Origin: an uncultured Lachnospiraceae bacterium | GTDB lineage: Bacteria; Bacillota; Clostridia; Lachnospirales; Lachnospiraceae | Direction of reading: 5' to 3' | DNA length: 15,322 nt | Assembly: GCA_946623295.1 (NCBI GenBank) | Contig: CAMOQY010000014.1 | Coordinates: 1 to 15,322, forward strand | In this document: positions 5,946 through 13,563 of the stretch, one piece after another | Position numbering within the stretch: position 1 is the stretch's first letter | Layout: each line of letters begins with the position of its first letter | The notes under the pieces: generated by a model | What the model was told of the DNA's origin: nothing | Database searches by the model: none | What the model saw: the letters and a program-made list of their open reading frames with translations, nothing else | Position numbers and translations under genes: made by a program

Positions 5946-7073
5946 TTGGAAAAAGAACATTTTGAAGAGACAATGGAGCGCCTTGCGGAGCTGGGCAAGA
6001 AAAAAGACAACGTTCTCGATATAAAGGAGATCAACGACTTTTTCAAGGACGAACCCCTCTCCGAGGAGCAGATGGAGGCGATCTACGCCTATCTTGACAG
6101 CAAGGATATCGACGTGCTCAGAGAGATACCTGACGATCTGTCCATCGATGTCGACTTCCCCATGGACGACGATGATTTCCCGGAGGACGACTCAAAGATC
6201 GAGGAGATCGAGGATCTCAACTCTATCGACCTGCTGGACGGAGTAGGCACAGAGGATCCGGTGCGGATGTATCTCAAGGAGATCGGCACCGTTCCGCTGC
6301 TCACCGCAGAAGAAGAGATAGAGCTTGCGAAGCGCAAGGCGGACGGAGATGAGGAGGCAAAGCAAAAGCTCATCGAGGCCAACCTGCGTCTCGTGGTCAG
6401 TATTGCAAAGCGCTACACCGGCAGGGGAATGAGCTTTCTGGATCTTGTCCAGGAGGGCAATCTCGGCCTGATCAAGGGCGTCGAGAAGTTTGACTATACA
6501 AAGGGCTATAAGCTGAGCACCTACGCGACCTGGTGGATCCGCCAGTCCGTTACCCGCGCTCTTGCAGACCAGGCCAGGACGATCCGCGTCCCCGTCCACA
6601 TGGTCGAGACGATCAATAAGATGTCCAAGATGCAGCGCAAGCTGACGCTCGAGCTTGGGTACGAGCCGTCGGTGCCGGAGCTTGCAAAGGCTCTTGATAT
6701 GAGCGAGGAGAAGGTCATGGAGATCATGCAGATCGCCCGTGAGCCTGCATCCCTGGAGACGCCTATCGGTGAAGAGGACGACTCCAACCTCGGCGATTTC
6801 GTCGCTGACAGCAATACGGTCACTCCCGAAGCCAATATCGAAAAGGTCATGCTTCGCGAGAATATCGATTTCCTGCTCAATGATCTGAAGGACCGTGAGA
6901 AACAGGTCCTTATCCTCCGCTTCGGCCTCGAGGATGGGCATCCGCGTACGCTCGAGGAGGTCGGCAGAGAGTTCAACGTTACACGTGAGCGTATCCGCCA
7001 GATAGAGGCAAAGGCCCTCAGAAAGCTCCGGATCCCCGTGAGAGCGAGACAGATCAAAGATTTCATGCAGTAA
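5946..7073 (+). CDS. rpoD: RNA polymerase primary sigma factor RpoD/SigA
   Basis: This is the housekeeping sigma factor that directs RNA polymerase to promoters of the TTGACA/TATAAT kind. At 375 residues it is the compact Firmicutes SigA type. Region 1.1 occupies roughly residues 1-75 (DIKEINDFFKDEPLSEEQ). After an acidic linker comes region 1.2 (DPVRMYLKEIG from residue 104). Region 2 holds NLRLVVSIAKRYTGRGM, the core-binding LDLVQEGNLGLIKGVEKFDY, and the -10 reading and melting helix YATWWIRQSVTRA from residue 193. Region 3 and then region 4.2 follow, the latter a helix-turn-helix for the -35 box (TLEEVGREFNVTRERIRQIE, from residue 335). I accept the TTG start at 5946 because GAGGTG (5935-5940) lies five bases upstream; an ATG at 5973 has only a weak site and would cut into region 1.1. 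Its usual Firmicutes neighbour dnaG is not present. Confidence 0.95.
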   Translation: MEKEHFEETMERLAELGKKKDNVLDIKEINDFFKDEPLSEEQMEAIYAYLDSKDIDVLREIPDDLSIDVDFPMDDDDFPEDDSKIEEIEDLNSIDLLDGVGTEDPVRMYLKEIGTVPLLTAEEEIELAKRKADGDEEAKQKLIEANLRLVVSIAKRYTGRGMSFLDLVQEGNLGLIKGVEKFDYTKGYKLSTYATWWIRQSVTRALADQARTIRVPVHMVETINKMSKMQRKLTLELGYEPSVPELAKALDMSEEKVMEIMQIAREPASLETPIGEEDDSNLGDFVADSNTVTPEANIEKVMLRENIDFLLNDLKDREKQVLILRFGLEDGHPRTLEEVGREFNVTRERIRQIEAKALRKLRIPVRARQIKDFMQ

Positions 7074-7081
7074 GGTGCAAG

Positions 7082-9760
7082 ATGATCTATTCCAAAAGGG
7101 AAATAAGAAAAGAACTTAAAAAAACGGAGTCACGCAGGGAAAAGGGCGCGGTGAGGATTCTTCTTATCGCACTCAAGGGCCTTGCTGTGGCTCTTGTTTT
7201 TGCTGTAGTCGCGGGTACGGCTCTCGTGCTCGGATCGGTAAGAGGCGTTATAGACAGCTCTCCAAAGCTGACTGAGGACGATATAGCGCCGAAGGGCCTT
7301 GAGTCCACTATCTACGATTCCTCGGGCAATGTGATACAGACGCTGGTCGGCAGCGGCGCCAACCGTACGCTGGTCAGCTTTTCCGACTTGCCCGCGGATC
7401 TTGTAAATGCTTTTACCGCCATTGAGGACGAGCGATTCTGGAATCATGAAGGGATCGATCTCAAGGGTATCCTGCGCGCTGCTATAGTAGGCGTTTCCGG
7501 AGGCTTTAATTTTACCGAGGGCGCAAGTACGCTGACTCAGCAGCTTATAAAAAACAATGTCTTTGCCGGCGGCGCCGAAAAGACTACAGGTGCGCGCTTT
7601 GTGCGCAAGATCCAGGAGCAGTCGCTGGCGCTTCAGATAGAGCTGGACGTCAAGAAAAAAGATATCTTTACCTATTACGTCAATACGATCAATCTCGGCG
7701 CAAACTGTCTGGGCGTGGAAAAGGCCGCAGAGCGTTACTTTGACAAGACCGTAAGCGAGCTGAGTCTTTCGGAGTGCGCGGTCATTGCTGCCATCACGCA
7801 GAATCCCTACGCGTATAATCCGATACGTTTTCCGGAAAAGAACCAGACCAGACGCGACCGCGTGCTTTCCAAGATGGAGGCTCAGGGATACATCAGCGCA
7901 CAGCAGCGTCAGGAAGCCATGGCCGACAACGTGTATGAGCGGATCGCTGAGGTGAATTACCGCTATCAGCAGAACGACGCGGTCTATTCATACTTTGTGG
8001 ACAGGCTCATCAGCCAGCTGACAAAGGATTTCCAGGCCGCTGGCTACAGCGAGTCACAGACAAGGGAGATGCTTTACTCGGGCGGCCTCCACATCTACTC
8101 CACCCAGGACATGGCTGTCCAGAGTGTGGTGGACGAGGAGATCGCAAACGAAGCAAACTATGAGGGAGTGGATCAGAAGTATTCCTTTACGTACTCCCTT
8201 CGCGTCGTTCATGAGGACGGAACCTACAACGACTACAACGCAAACGATGTCCGCAAGTATCTCGGCCGGACCTATCTCGATTTTGACACAAAAGATGAGA
8301 TCAGCAGCGTCGTTGCCGGATTCAAGGGAGATATAGTCAAATCAGGCGATAAGATCACTATCGATAATCTCGATATCTCGCTCCAGCCTCAGATGTCCGT
8401 CTCTGTTATAGAGCAGTCGACGGGATACGTCAGGGCGCTTGCGGGAGGCCGCGGCGAAAAGACGTCGAGTCTGTCGCTCAACCGCGCCACAGGCACGTTC
8501 CGCCAGCCCGGATCTACCTTCAAGATCCTCGCCTCGTTTGCTCCGGCGCTGGAGTACGGCGGAGCCACGCTCGCTACGACGTTTTACGACGAGCCTTATT
8601 CCGTGGGCAGCGGAAACGAGTACTGGTCTCCCAAAAACTGGTACAGCTCGAGCAAATTTGCGGGATGGGCCAATATTCACCAGGGCATCATCTATTCCAT
8701 GAATATCGTGGCAGTCAAGTGCCTTGTGGAAAAGGTCGGCGTGGGCCTGGCTTATGATATGGTAGAGAGCTTCGGCATCAATACGCTGATCCCTCGCACA
8801 GCCGAAAATAAAGTCACGGGAAAGAACGACTATTATCCGACCCTTGCTCTTGGCGGCATCACCCAGGGCGTGACCAATCTGCAGCTTACGGCTGCCTACG
8901 CAGCCATAGCAAACGGCGGCCTCTACGTGGAGCCTGTGCTCTATACGAAGGTCATCGACGACAGGGGAAACGTCCTTCTGGACCGCACGCAGAGTCAGGA
9001 CAAACACACCGTTATCTCCGAGCAGACCGCATTTCTGCTTACGAGCGCCATGTCGGACTCGATGAAAAACAGCCGTCTCAACGACCTGTTTTCATCCAGT
9101 TCTCCGGCTGCCGCGCTGGAGAGCATGCCCGCCGCCGGAAAATCGGGAACAACAAACAGCTACAACGACCTCTGGTTTGTGGGATATACTCCCTACTATA
9201 CCGCGGGTATCTGGAGCGGATTTGACGACAACGCCAAATTCTCCAGCGATGACGACCGGGATTTCCACAAGGTCATCTGGAAGCATATTATGGACAGGAT
9301 CAACGCAAATCTTCCGGTGGTGGATTTTGAGCTGCCTCCGGGCATTATCCAGGCGGAGATATGCAATAAATCCGGCAAGCTCGCGACAGACGCCTGCAAA
9401 CACGACCTGCGCAGCAGCATAATCAGCACGGAGTATTTCATAGAGGGCACCCAGCCCGTCGAATACTGTACGATGCACCACGAGCTGGATATCTGTGAGG
9501 TTTCAAACCTTCTGGCAACTCCCGACTGCCAGACCGTAAAAAAGGTGGTGTATCTGGAGATACCCGAAGGCTCGAACAACTGGACCAACGATTCTCCGCT
9601 GAGCTTTGCGCTGGCGCCGAAGGAGACGGATATATGCACGATGTGCACTCCCGCGGCGACCCCGGAGGATCCTGCCACACCGGACGATGGCGAGCAGGGC
9701 AGCCAGCCTGCTCACAGTCAGCCCGCTCACAGTCAGCACGACGAACCGTTCCCCGACTGA
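7082..9760 (+). CDS. Class A penicillin-binding protein (PBP1A family, transglycosylase/transpeptidase)
   Basis: This bifunctional enzyme polymerises and cross-links peptidoglycan outside the membrane. It has a basic cytoplasmic N-terminus, one membrane anchor at about residues 26-52, then a GT51 glycosyltransferase domain with AIEDERFWNHEG (catalytic Glu 115) and ASTLTQQLIKNN. The transpeptidase domain has the SxxK motif at Ser 478 (PGSTFK), SxN as SMN (539-541), and KSGT at 687-690, an accepted variant of KTG. All active-site residues are therefore present. The C-terminal part carries seven cysteines in patterns usual for clostridial PBP1A (CNKSGKLATDAC, EYCTMHH) and ends in a disordered Pro/Gln/His-rich tail with SQPAH repeats. 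At 892 residues it is of normal size (ponA/mrcA type). The ATG lies eight bases after rpoD, with AAGGTG spanning the rpoD stop, so the two are cotranscribed. Confidence 0.93.
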   Translation: MIYSKREIRKELKKTESRREKGAVRILLIALKGLAVALVFAVVAGTALVLGSVRGVIDSSPKLTEDDIAPKGLESTIYDSSGNVIQTLVGSGANRTLVSFSDLPADLVNAFTAIEDERFWNHEGIDLKGILRAAIVGVSGGFNFTEGASTLTQQLIKNNVFAGGAEKTTGARFVRKIQEQSLALQIELDVKKKDIFTYYVNTINLGANCLGVEKAAERYFDKTVSELSLSECAVIAAITQNPYAYNPIRFPEKNQTRRDRVLSKMEAQGYISAQQRQEAMADNVYERIAEVNYRYQQNDAVYSYFVDRLISQLTKDFQAAGYSESQTREMLYSGGLHIYSTQDMAVQSVVDEEIANEANYEGVDQKYSFTYSLRVVHEDGTYNDYNANDVRKYLGRTYLDFDTKDEISSVVAGFKGDIVKSGDKITIDNLDISLQPQMSVSVIEQSTGYVRALAGGRGEKTSSLSLNRATGTFRQPGSTFKILASFAPALEYGGATLATTFYDEPYSVGSGNEYWSPKNWYSSSKFAGWANIHQGIIYSMNIVAVKCLVEKVGVGLAYDMVESFGINTLIPRTAENKVTGKNDYYPTLALGGITQGVTNLQLTAAYAAIANGGLYVEPVLYTKVIDDRGNVLLDRTQSQDKHTVISEQTAFLLTSAMSDSMKNSRLNDLFSSSSPAAALESMPAAGKSGTTNSYNDLWFVGYTPYYTAGIWSGFDDNAKFSSDDDRDFHKVIWKHIMDRINANLPVVDFELPPGIIQAEICNKSGKLATDACKHDLRSSIISTEYFIEGTQPVEYCTMHHELDICEVSNLLATPDCQTVKKVVYLEIPEGSNNWTNDSPLSFALAPKETDICTMCTPAATPEDPATPDDGEQGSQPAHSQPAHSQHDEPFPD
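9704..9736 (+). repeat. Short tandem repeat in the penicillin-binding protein tail
   Basis: A 15-base unit coding Gln-Pro-Ala-His-Ser occurs twice (9704-9718 and 9719-9733), differing at one base, followed by the first three bases of a third unit. The in-frame period makes it a site where tail length could change by slippage. Confidence 0.75.
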
Positions 9761-9790
9761 TCCGGTCCGGCAGAAACAAAAGATTTAAGA

Positions 9791-9818
9791 AAGACGCGCC
9801 ATATGGCGCGTCTTTTTT
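9791..9818. terminator. Strong bidirectional intrinsic terminator between convergent genes
   Basis: A perfect palindrome spans 9791-9814: AAGACGCGCC pairs with GGCGCGTCTT around the loop ATAT. On the plus strand the T-run 9813-9818 follows, ending the rpoD/penicillin-binding protein transcript. On the minus strand the sequence beyond the stem is also T-rich, though interrupted, so it can serve yfhO as well. It lies 31 bases after the plus-strand stop and about 40 bases beyond the yfhO stop. Confidence 0.93.
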
Positions 9819-9857
9819 ACTGCAGAGTGCAGCTGACTTTTTAGAGCAGGGATCGGA

Positions 9858-12800
9858 TCACTTTTCGTAAAGATAGGAGAGATCCACCGTTTCCGAAATG
9901 TCCTCGTCGCTGAAGTTGTCGAGATTTATGACGGAGAGGGAGTCGCCTTTTTCTGCAGAGTCCTTTGCATCGGGGTTTTCAGGCCCGGCTTCATTTTCAT
10001 GGAGCTTTTCAAGATCGACTACAGGGAGTTCCTTGTCATCCTCGCCGCCTGCAGGACCGCTGTAGCGGGCTCTGACGGGGACGGTTCCGCCTGAGGTCTG
10101 GACGTTGTCAATGGAAAGGATGTCGTCAGGTTCCTGGGCTTCATCTTCCTGAGTCTCCCTGGAGGAAGCCTCATCATCGGGGGCGGGGCTCTCATCGGCG
10201 GTCTCGCCGCGGCTCACGGCCTCATCGACAGTTATTACCTCGCTTACTTCCTCCGCGTCAGCCTCCGCGTTATCGTCCTCGGGAAGATCAAGGAGCTCGT
10301 CGGGGCCTTCGGGCAGAGGAGCGTGTTTTTTGCGGTACGAGCGGATGATCAGTGCGGCAGCTATGGCGAGTATAAGGGCGCCGAGGCTGCAGAGCGAGAT
10401 CAGTATACCGGTCGAAAAACCTGCGGGCGAGTAGCTCATTTCGATAGTATGCTCGCCGGCTTCAAGAGGAAGAAGTATGAATGCGTCGGAGAATTTCTCC
10501 GCTTCGGTCTTTACGCCGTCGACCTTTATCGTCCAGCCATCGTCATAGGGGATGGACATAAAGAGCGAACCGTCCTTTGCGGCGCTGACAGTTCCCGAGA
10601 GCGAGGTCTCGCCGAGAGTGCTCACAAGCTTTGTAAGCTTGAAAGGCTCGTCGGCAAGCTGCTCGTAGAGAGCAGCAAAGGCTTCGTCGTCAAAGCTGTA
10701 CGCGGTGGCGCGGAAATCCTCCTCGTCGTCACAGGTGAGGATTATGTCGGCTCCGGAGCTGACATAGCCCAGATCCAGAAGATAATTGTGCTTAAGATCC
10801 GAGAAGGTCTTTGTCTCGTCGCCGATCGTTGCGGTGACAGACGTAATGGAGTTGTTTTCTACGTGTACGAAAACATGCGCCCTGGCGGTGACTGTGGTGG
10901 TATATTCGCTGCCCGAGGAGCTTCCCGGAATAGAGCGCAGCAGATCAGGTCCTTCGTTCAGGATATTTGCCAGCGAGTTCTGCGCCTTGACAGGATTTGA
11001 GGAGGGGTATGCCCACAGCTCATTGGCGTCCGAGGGTATCATAAAGCCGAGCGGGAGAGCATAGCTGTTTTCGTAGATATAGGCTCCGTCCTTCTCGCCG
11101 GCGAGAGTATAGCCCTCGCCCAGGTCCAGCGCGCGGTCCGAGAGCAGGAAGCGCACGCCGAGCATGCTGTCGGCGAGCGGCGTCGCTCCGGCGTGCGAGT
11201 AAGCGTTCACGCTGGCTTTCATTCCCATCTTTTTATAGAAGGCTCTCAGCGCGTCGGGGGCGGTGGAGGAGAAAAGCGAAGCCGAGGCGTAGCCTGTCCA
11301 CGGTCCGTCGTTGTTCGTCAGCGTCTTTACTTTTTCCGTGCGGAAAAAGCTGCCGTCGGACACGTCGCGCAAAAGCTGCTGGTATTCAAATTTTTTACCT
11401 ATATAGGTATTTCTGTTGGAGGTATGGACGCTCGTGATGGCGGTATTGACGCCGAGCTCAACTATAAGCACGGCGCTCATGAGCGCTATAGCGGTGAAAA
11501 ATCTGGCTTTGCCGCTCTTGTAGATATACAGGCACAGGCAGTAGAGCGCCACAAAGAGCAGCGTGATATAGTAGGCATAGAGCGGGACCTCCTCGGTGAC
11601 TCCGACGGTCTGCTGGAGGAGCAGGATAAAGCCCGCTGCTCCGAAAAAGATGCCGGCGAGTTTGCCCTTTGTGAGCCCTTTAAAGCCCTTGTAGCCTTCA
11701 AAGCACATGGAAAGGATCAAAAGCGTGTACAGGAAAGACTGCCTCGCGGGGAGCGAGTTGGGCAGGCGCATGCCGTGCCAGATATAATTCGGGATATTCA
11801 GAGAGAAGCTCGCCAGCATGACAAAGAGGATGATCGTCTTTACGATCTTTTCCTTGTAATTGATCCGGCGGTTCATGTAGTACATGGGGAGGAAGACAAG
11901 GGTGGCCGCGCCGGAATAGATATTGGGCCAGTGCCCCAGCCCGACCTCGCATTTCACCGCTGTCAGATGGCGGGCGCTTACCTCAAAGAGCGAGCAGTAC
12001 TGCTCCCAGGATTTGGGAAGCTTTGCGAAAAGTCCGCCCACGGAGTCCCAGAGAGTCGCCGTGACCTCGCCGGAGGCGGAGGTGGAGGCATAGGTAGTCA
12101 TGAGCTCCAGCGCTGCAGGGAGCACGATAAACATAGTCAGCCCGCCTGCTATCAGAGAGAAGAGTCCGAAGAGGCCGATCTCCTTAAGATAATCCGTAAA
12201 TCTCTGAGCCGGCTCCATAAAGAGCAGACCGGTAAAATAGATCAGCGCGAAGATGCAGAGCATGATGCCGATATAGTAGTTGGTCAGGATCGCGAGCGCC
12301 ATGGAGCCGCAGTACACCCAGGGCTTGTGCTCGTACACGAGCTTTTCAAGACCGAGTATGATGATCGGCGCGAGCAGGAAGCAGTCGAGCCACATGATGT
12401 TCCAGCTGTACGCCGCCATATAGCCCGAAAGCGCGTAGCAGAGCGCGAAAAACGTAATGCCGAGATTGACGGTGCGGTGTTTGATGCTGAGATATTTTGC
12501 GAAGGTATAGCCTGAAAGACCGATCTTCAGGATTATCATGATAGTGATATACTCGATGATAAAGCTGTCGGGTATCAGGAAAAGCAGCAGCTGCGACGGG
12601 CACATCAGATAATAGGCGATGATGGCAAGATAATTTGACCCAAGACCTATATCCCAGGCGTATGTCAGACTCTCGCCGGACTTGAGCCGCGAGGCGAGAT
12701 TCGTGTAAAACGGCGCGTACTGATGATAGAGGTCGGTGCGCAGAAAGCTGGAGCTTCCGAAGGGATATATCCCCTTGCCTGCGCAGATGCCGAGCATGAT

Positions 12801-12881
12801 AAGTACCGGCAGCACAAAAGCCATTATGAGCGGAAGTCTGGCGTCCAGACCCTTTTTCGTCTTTCTCTTACTGTCCTTCAT
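9858..12881 (-). CDS. yfhO: YfhO family membrane protein, probable GT-C glycosyltransferase, with long acidic tail
   Basis: The 1007-residue protein matches the YfhO family, in which a Bacillus/Listeria-type member glycosylates lipoteichoic acid outside the cell using undecaprenyl-phosphate sugar. The N-terminal part has a dozen or so membrane segments. The first outer loop holds the family motif with Asp 50 and YHQY (52-55), the likely GT-C catalytic region. After the membrane part comes a large extracellular portion, then a last membrane helix at about 822-846 and a basic stop-transfer RSYRKKH. Residues 849-1007 are an acidic, low-complexity cytoplasmic tail with repeated short motifs such as VITVDEAV, ILSIDNV, VVDLEKL, VINLDNF and TVDLSYL. 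This tail is not part of the YfhO fold as I know it. AAGGAG precedes the ATG. The gene overlaps gtrA by 14 bases, which indicates translational coupling. The acceptor polymer here is inferred. Confidence 0.87.
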   Translation of the reverse strand: MKDSKRKTKKGLDARLPLIMAFVLPVLIMLGICAGKGIYPFGSSSFLRTDLYHQYAPFYTNLASRLKSGESLTYAWDIGLGSNYLAIIAYYLMCPSQLLLFLIPDSFIIEYITIMIILKIGLSGYTFAKYLSIKHRTVNLGITFFALCYALSGYMAAYSWNIMWLDCFLLAPIIILGLEKLVYEHKPWVYCGSMALAILTNYYIGIMLCIFALIYFTGLLFMEPAQRFTDYLKEIGLFGLFSLIAGGLTMFIVLPAALELMTTYASTSASGEVTATLWDSVGGLFAKLPKSWEQYCSLFEVSARHLTAVKCEVGLGHWPNIYSGAATLVFLPMYYMNRRINYKEKIVKTIILFVMLASFSLNIPNYIWHGMRLPNSLPARQSFLYTLLILSMCFEGYKGFKGLTKGKLAGIFFGAAGFILLLQQTVGVTEEVPLYAYYITLLFVALYCLCLYIYKSGKARFFTAIALMSAVLIVELGVNTAITSVHTSNRNTYIGKKFEYQQLLRDVSDGSFFRTEKVKTLTNNDGPWTGYASASLFSSTAPDALRAFYKKMGMKASVNAYSHAGATPLADSMLGVRFLLSDRALDLGEGYTLAGEKDGAYIYENSYALPLGFMIPSDANELWAYPSSNPVKAQNSLANILNEGPDLLRSIPGSSSGSEYTTTVTARAHVFVHVENNSITSVTATIGDETKTFSDLKHNYLLDLGYVSSGADIILTCDDEEDFRATAYSFDDEAFAALYEQLADEPFKLTKLVSTLGETSLSGTVSAAKDGSLFMSIPYDDGWTIKVDGVKTEAEKFSDAFILLPLEAGEHTIEMSYSPAGFSTGILISLCSLGALILAIAAALIIRSYRKKHAPLPEGPDELLDLPEDDNAEADAEEVSEVITVDEAVSRGETADESPAPDDEASSRETQEDEAQEPDDILSIDNVQTSGGTVPVRARYSGPAGGEDDKELPVVDLEKLHENEAGPENPDAKDSAEKGDSLSVINLDNFSDEDISETVDLSYLYEK

Positions 12882-13296
12882 CTGAAGTCTCCTTCTTAAA
12901 TATGATGAATTTGCTGAAAATATAGTTGGTCACGATCACGAAAACAGCCGCGATCAGCTTCATTATCGCGTCTCCGGCGCCGAGAAGCTCGACCGTCAGC
13001 ATCAAAAAGCCCGATTCGATCCCGAGCGAGGCCACCCTTGCGCCTGCAAAGAGGCCTATCTCGCGCAGGAGCGCGCGCGCGGATCTGTCCTTGCTCCGGA
13101 ACACCCAGAACTTGTTGATGACAAAGGCAGAAGCCACCGCGGCTATCCATGCCAGCACGTTTGCGACGGCATAGTGAATGACGAGCCTGAGAGGGTAGTA
13201 GACAGCCCAGTTGACCAGAGTCGTTATGATTCCTGCGGCGACGTAGGTCACGGTCTCGCGGTTGATCAGTTTTTTCAGTCCGCCGGGCAGAGCCAT
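12868..13296 (-). CDS. gtrA: GtrA family membrane protein (probable polyprenyl-phosphate sugar flippase)
   Basis: This is a small four-helix membrane protein of the GtrA/GtcA family, whose members move undecaprenyl-phosphate-linked sugars across the membrane for envelope glycosylation. The sequence shows family features: YVAAGIITTLVNWAVYYPL in the first helix, the stretch AVASAFVINKFWVFRSKD after the second, and NYIFSKFIIFKK at the end, the FxxNKxWVF and NFxxSKxxVF type signature pair. I place the start at ATG 13296, giving 142 residues, because GGAGG lies five bases before it and the predicted transcript starts only about 24 bases upstream. A GTG at 13314 and an ATG at 13308 are in frame but lack a ribosome binding site. 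It is first of a two-gene operon with yfhO, and its end overlaps the yfhO start. No lipid-sugar synthase gene (GtrB/CsbB type) is nearby. Confidence 0.88.
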   Translation of the reverse strand: MALPGGLKKLINRETVTYVAAGIITTLVNWAVYYPLRLVIHYAVANVLAWIAAVASAFVINKFWVFRSKDRSARALLREIGLFAGARVASLGIESGFLMLTVELLGAGDAIMKLIAAVFVIVTNYIFSKFIIFKKETSDEGQ

Positions 13297-13326
13297 CGCA
13301 GCCTCCATAATCACATAATCTTAATT

Positions 13327-13355
13327 ATTTTATTACATAATAAGGAAAATATCAA
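13327..13355 (-). promoter_or_regulatory. Promoter of gtrA-yfhO
   Basis: Read on the minus strand, TTGATA (13355-13350) is separated by 17 bases from TAAAAT (13332-13327). Both boxes are near consensus and sit in an AT-rich stretch. The start would be near 13320, leaving about 24 bases to the ATG at 13296, which supports that start over the in-frame GTG at 13314. Confidence 0.75.
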
Positions 13356-13475
13356 TATAAGAGACCTGCAGGATGCGCGGATCAGCCAGGGACGCGGCGC
13401 CCGGGCCTGCACGCCGGAACCATGCGGACAGGTATTGTTTTTATTGCTTTTTTGAATTGTTTTCATCGAAAAAAA

Positions 13476-13519
13476 CCGAGGCAGTTTTACTTGACCTCGG
13501 GGCAAAACTTGTTTATCCT
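13476..13519 (+). promoter_or_regulatory. Promoter of the oad operon with overlapping inverted repeats
   Basis: TTGACC (13491-13496) is separated by 17 bases from TATCCT (13514-13519), predicting a start near 13526 and a leader of about 38 bases with AAGGAG (13549-13554) before the oadG ATG. An inverted repeat CCGAGG (13476-13481) / CCTCGG (13495-13500) covers the -35 box. A second one, AGTTTT (13483-13488) / AAAACT (13504-13509), is interleaved with it and spans the -35 box and part of the spacer. Their position suggests operator sites; the regulator is unknown. Confidence 0.6.
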
Positions 13520-13563
13520 TTATATGTTGCATTTTATCCAAAAATCATAAGGAGTATAAGGAC

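Noticed and set aside
5145..5960. Minus-strand open frame of 271 codons over the kinase-like gene and the repeat
   Set aside because: It runs antisense through the whole kinase-like gene and starts inside the palindromic repeat; the repeated SSVMLRMTP at its N-terminus is only translated repeat.
6192..6941. Minus-strand open frames over rpoD
   Set aside because: Antisense shadows of a highly conserved gene, without start signals or family resemblance.
9140..9151. KSGT in place of KTGT as a defective transpeptidase site
   Set aside because: Ser at this position is an accepted variant in penicillin-binding proteins, and Ser 478, Lys 481 and the SMN motif are all present.
10323..11000. Open frame of 225 codons on the plus strand opposite yfhO
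   Set aside because: Same reasons: antisense to the extracellular and tail-coding part of yfhO, no motif and no start signal.
11193..12515. Open frame of 440 codons on the plus strand opposite yfhO
   Set aside because: It lies wholly antisense to a clear membrane protein gene, its product is a His/Arg/Glu-rich mixture with no recognisable motif, and no ribosome binding site precedes it. It is a by-product of codon composition.
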